From contig JBEKKV010000068.1 in the NCBI GenBank assembly GCA_050010555.1, positions 1 through 6,471 of the forward strand: 6,471 bases of DNA, given 5' to 3'. This document shows, piece after piece, positions 4,817-6,471 of this stretch. Below the pieces are notes generated by a model, which saw nothing but the letters and a program-made list of their open reading frames with translations, did not search any database and was not told the DNA's origin. Source of the stretch: JALHUB01 sp050010555. Lineage in GTDB: Bacteria; Chloroflexota; Dehalococcoidia; DSTF01; JALHUB01. A program made the translations under genes and the position numbers. Every line of letters begins with the position of its first letter. Position 1 is the stretch's first letter.

Positions 4817-6471
4817 TCACCACCAACCCCAGCCGCAACCCCAGCCGCGCCAGTGATCGCGCAGTCTCTCCAGTAGCTTGAGATCGAACTGCCATTCTCT
4901 GCACTGGAACGATCTGCTCGCCCGGCCCTGGCAGTGGCGGTCGATCAGTTGCTCGAGCCTCTCGATAAGCTTGTCTAATGGCGTGACCCGAGGCGTGGGC
5001 GTAGGCGTAACTGACCTGGCCGGCGTGGGCGTTGCAGTGGACGTCGCAGCGGGTGTCGGAGTTTTGGTCTTGGTTGCCGTTGGGGCCGGCGTTGTGGCCG
5101 TCGGCGGCACGGGCGTCGGCGTGAAGGTCGACGTCGCCGGCACAGCCGTCGGCGTGAAGGTCGATGTCGGCGGCACAGGCGTCGGCGTGAAAGTCGACGT
5201 TGCCGGTGCAGGCGTCGGCGTGAAAGTCGATGTCGGCGGCACAGGCGTCGGCGTGAAAGTCGATGTCGGCGGCACAGGCGTCGGCGTGAAAGTCGATGTC
5301 GGCGGCACAGGCGTCGGCGTGAAGGTCGGGGTCGGCGTCGCGCCGGTCACCGTGACTATCGCACTGTCGCAGCCCAGGCTGCCGGGCTGGGTGATGCACG
5401 CCTGATTAGTTATCTGATCGCCATTAACCGCGTCGGTCAGGGCAAGAGACAGATCGAGGGCAATCGTCGAACCACTTAAGAGGGTGGAGTTGGTCTGCCA
5501 CGTGACCGTTCCCGAGGCGCCGCAGCCGCCGATAGTAAAGTCGCTGCCAGAGATGTCGGAGGAGTCATCGACGGTAGCGCTGCTGCATTCAGTGTGAGGT
5601 GGTATCACGTCGCTGACTTCAATTCCTGGCGTGCAGTCGTTGCCGCCGTCGTTCGCCACGTCTATGAGGTAGTCAACGGTGCCGCCTTCCGGCACGGGCA
5701 CGGGCGTGCCGCCTTCCGGCGCGGGCTCCAAGATTTGCTTGGTGATTGAGAGGTCGCAGACCGGCGCAGGAGTGGCCGTCGGCGTCGGTGTGAAGGTCGA
5801 CGGCACCGGCGTGTTGGTCGGCGCCGCCTCATTGACGAAGGCGTCAGCGCCGAAGCAATACCCCACGCCGTCACAGTCTAAGATGTTATTGGTAGCGGCA
5901 TCGGCGAATGAGACCCCGGAGAAGCTCATGCTGTCGTCGCCGACCGATGCCGTCGCTGTGAAGGTTACTTCGGCCACCGGCGCGGAAATCGTGTCGCCCG
6001 CGGGAAGCGTCGGCGTGCCCGCCCCCTGGAAGCAGCCGAGGTAAGCGACGCCGGAGCCGCAGGTGGGCGGCGCCAACCCAACGCCTGAGCAATCCCAACC
6101 AGTGTCACCCAGATCGGGTGTACTGAACGGCACACAATCCGTGCCGGTGCAGTTAGCATCCGGGTTGGGGGCGGCAGCGGTCCCCGTCACACACGTGTCA
6201 AGGGTGTCATCATAGTTCAGGTTGAATTGAACAGCCGCCGGCGATTCCCCGGGGCCGGCGCTGGTGAGGCAGACCGCAACGGTGTAAGTCTGCCCAGCGG
6301 TTACGTTGCGAGTGGTATCCACCGGATTGCAGGGGCCGGTGCCATTCGTGGGGTCCATGTCGATCTCAAGGTGGATGTCGCCGCCGTTTATGACCGTGTC
6401 TCCATTCAGATCGGCGACGAGAGCAGAGGCCCTGCCGCCCGGGAACACGAGGGGCACTACGAACACGAGGG
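4817..6471 (-). CDS. Secreted modular protein: cohesin-like domain, DUF11-like domain, Thr/Pro stalk (5' end outside window)
   Basis: At least 551 residues; the true start lies beyond the right edge. The visible beginning, LVFVVPLVFPGGRASA, is the hydrophobic core and cut region of a signal peptide. A GTG at 6466 inside it is unlikely to be the start. Just after the cut site is DLNGDTVINGGD (6412-6377), a dockerin/EF-hand-like calcium loop with Thr in place of the usual Gly. From about 6330 to 5840 is a cysteine-containing beta domain resembling cohesins (NVTAGQTYTVAVCL, VQFNLNYDDTLDTC, VAEVTFTATASVG). A short Thr/Pro linker leads to a DUF11-like domain (about 5763-5346; CDLSITKQ, VPEGGTVDYLIDVANDGG, ITNQACI). 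Then comes a long Thr/Pro stalk (about 5345-4985), a charged, probably helical tail (LDKLIERLEQLIDRHC) and a C-terminus GWGCGWGWW. No LPXTG-type or membrane anchor is seen. Inference: exported surface or extracellular scaffold component. The cohesin assignment is moderate, DUF11 good. Confidence 0.85.
   Translation of the reverse strand, partial: LVFVVPLVFPGGRASALVADLNGDTVINGGDIHLEIDMDPTNGTGPCNPVDTTRNVTAGQTYTVAVCLTSAGPGESPAAVQFNLNYDDTLDTCVTGTAAAPNPDANCTGTDCVPFSTPDLGDTGWDCSGVGLAPPTCGSGVAYLGCFQGAGTPTLPAGDTISAPVAEVTFTATASVGDDSMSFSGVSFADAATNNILDCDGVGYCFGADAFVNEAAPTNTPVPSTFTPTPTATPAPVCDLSITKQILEPAPEGGTPVPVPEGGTVDYLIDVANDGGNDCTPGIEVSDVIPPHTECSSATVDDSSDISGSDFTIGGCGASGTVTWQTNSTLLSGSTIALDLSLALTDAVNGDQITNQACITQPGSLGCDSAIVTVTGATPTPTFTPTPVPPTSTFTPTPVPPTSTFTPTPVPPTSTFTPTPAPATSTFTPTPVPPTSTFTPTAVPATSTFTPTPVPPTATTPAPTATKTKTPTPAATSTATPTPARSVTPTPTPRVTPLDKLIERLEQLIDRHCQGRASRSFQCREWQFDLKLLERLRDHWRGWGCGWGWW
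5112..5342 (-). repeat. 33-bp tandem repeat encoding the Thr/Pro stalk
   Basis: Seven units of 33 bp start at 5112, 5145, 5178, 5211, 5244, 5277 and 5310. Units 4, 5 and 6 (5211-5309) are identical; the others differ by a few bases, and the last is degenerate in its second half. Each unit encodes 11 residues of the form FTPTPVPPTST, in frame with the surrounding CDS, with variants PAPAT and TAVPAT. A single diverged unit also occurs near 5775-5810 in the linker before the DUF11-like domain. The stalk is probably extended and may be glycosylated. The identical units suggest recent expansion by slippage or unequal recombination. There are no spacers, so this is not CRISPR. Confidence 0.92.

Noticed and set aside
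5112..5342. CRISPR array
   Set aside because: The units are directly adjacent with no spacers and code in frame for a Thr/Pro stalk.
4800..5399. Minus-strand frame with repeated HADACAADIDF
   Set aside because: Shifted reading of the same 33-bp repeats inside the real gene, with no continuation into a domain.
4878..5405. Plus-strand frame with a repeated GVKVDVGGTGV motif
   Set aside because: It is the complementary reading of the 33-bp Thr/Pro repeats. The minus-strand frame has a signal peptide and recognisable domains on both sides.

Overview
The window is high in G+C and every gene I can support is on the minus strand. It reads as a bacterial chromosome segment. Thr/Pro linkers of the FTPTPVPPTST type, a DUF11-like domain and dockerin-like calcium loops in secreted proteins, next to an anaerobe-style polyferredoxin pair, suggest Chloroflexota, perhaps Dehalococcoidia from a metagenome. 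That placement is inference from style, not from a marker gene.

In the direction of transcription (high to low coordinates): (1) 6471-4817, a secreted modular protein cut off at its N-terminus by the window edge. It has the end of a signal peptide, a dockerin-like calcium loop, a cohesin-like beta domain, a DUF11-like domain, a Thr/Pro stalk built on a 33-bp tandem repeat, and a charged tail ending in Gly/Trp. (2) A perfect 15-bp stem with a 4-base loop at 4736-4769, probably its terminator. (3) A strong sigma70-type promoter (TTGACA, 17 bp, TATGCT) at 4653-4681, driving two overlapping iron-sulfur genes: a 275-residue cysteine-rich protein with two 4Fe-4S motifs (4595-3768) and a 108-residue two-cluster ferredoxin (3774-3448). 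The 3' end of the second gene may carry a frameshift. (4) A second sigma70-type promoter (TTGACA, 17 bp, TAGAAA) at 3276-3304, then an unusually long leader of about 235 nt with several potential hairpins. (5) 3035 to the left edge, a very large secreted protein (at least 1011 residues, C-terminus outside the window). It has a signal peptide, two related Ig-like domains, a canonical EF-hand loop, thrombospondin type 3-like Asp-rich repeats, an Excalibur-like motif and a dockerin-like loop at the cut end.

The two secreted proteins probably form part of a calcium-dependent cell-surface or extracellular scaffold. One has a cohesin-like domain and the other a dockerin-like loop, so a partner relationship is possible but unproven. 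The ferredoxin pair between them has its own promoter and is presumably an electron-transfer unit with an unrelated job. No RNA gene, insertion sequence, CRISPR array, attachment site or replication origin is visible.
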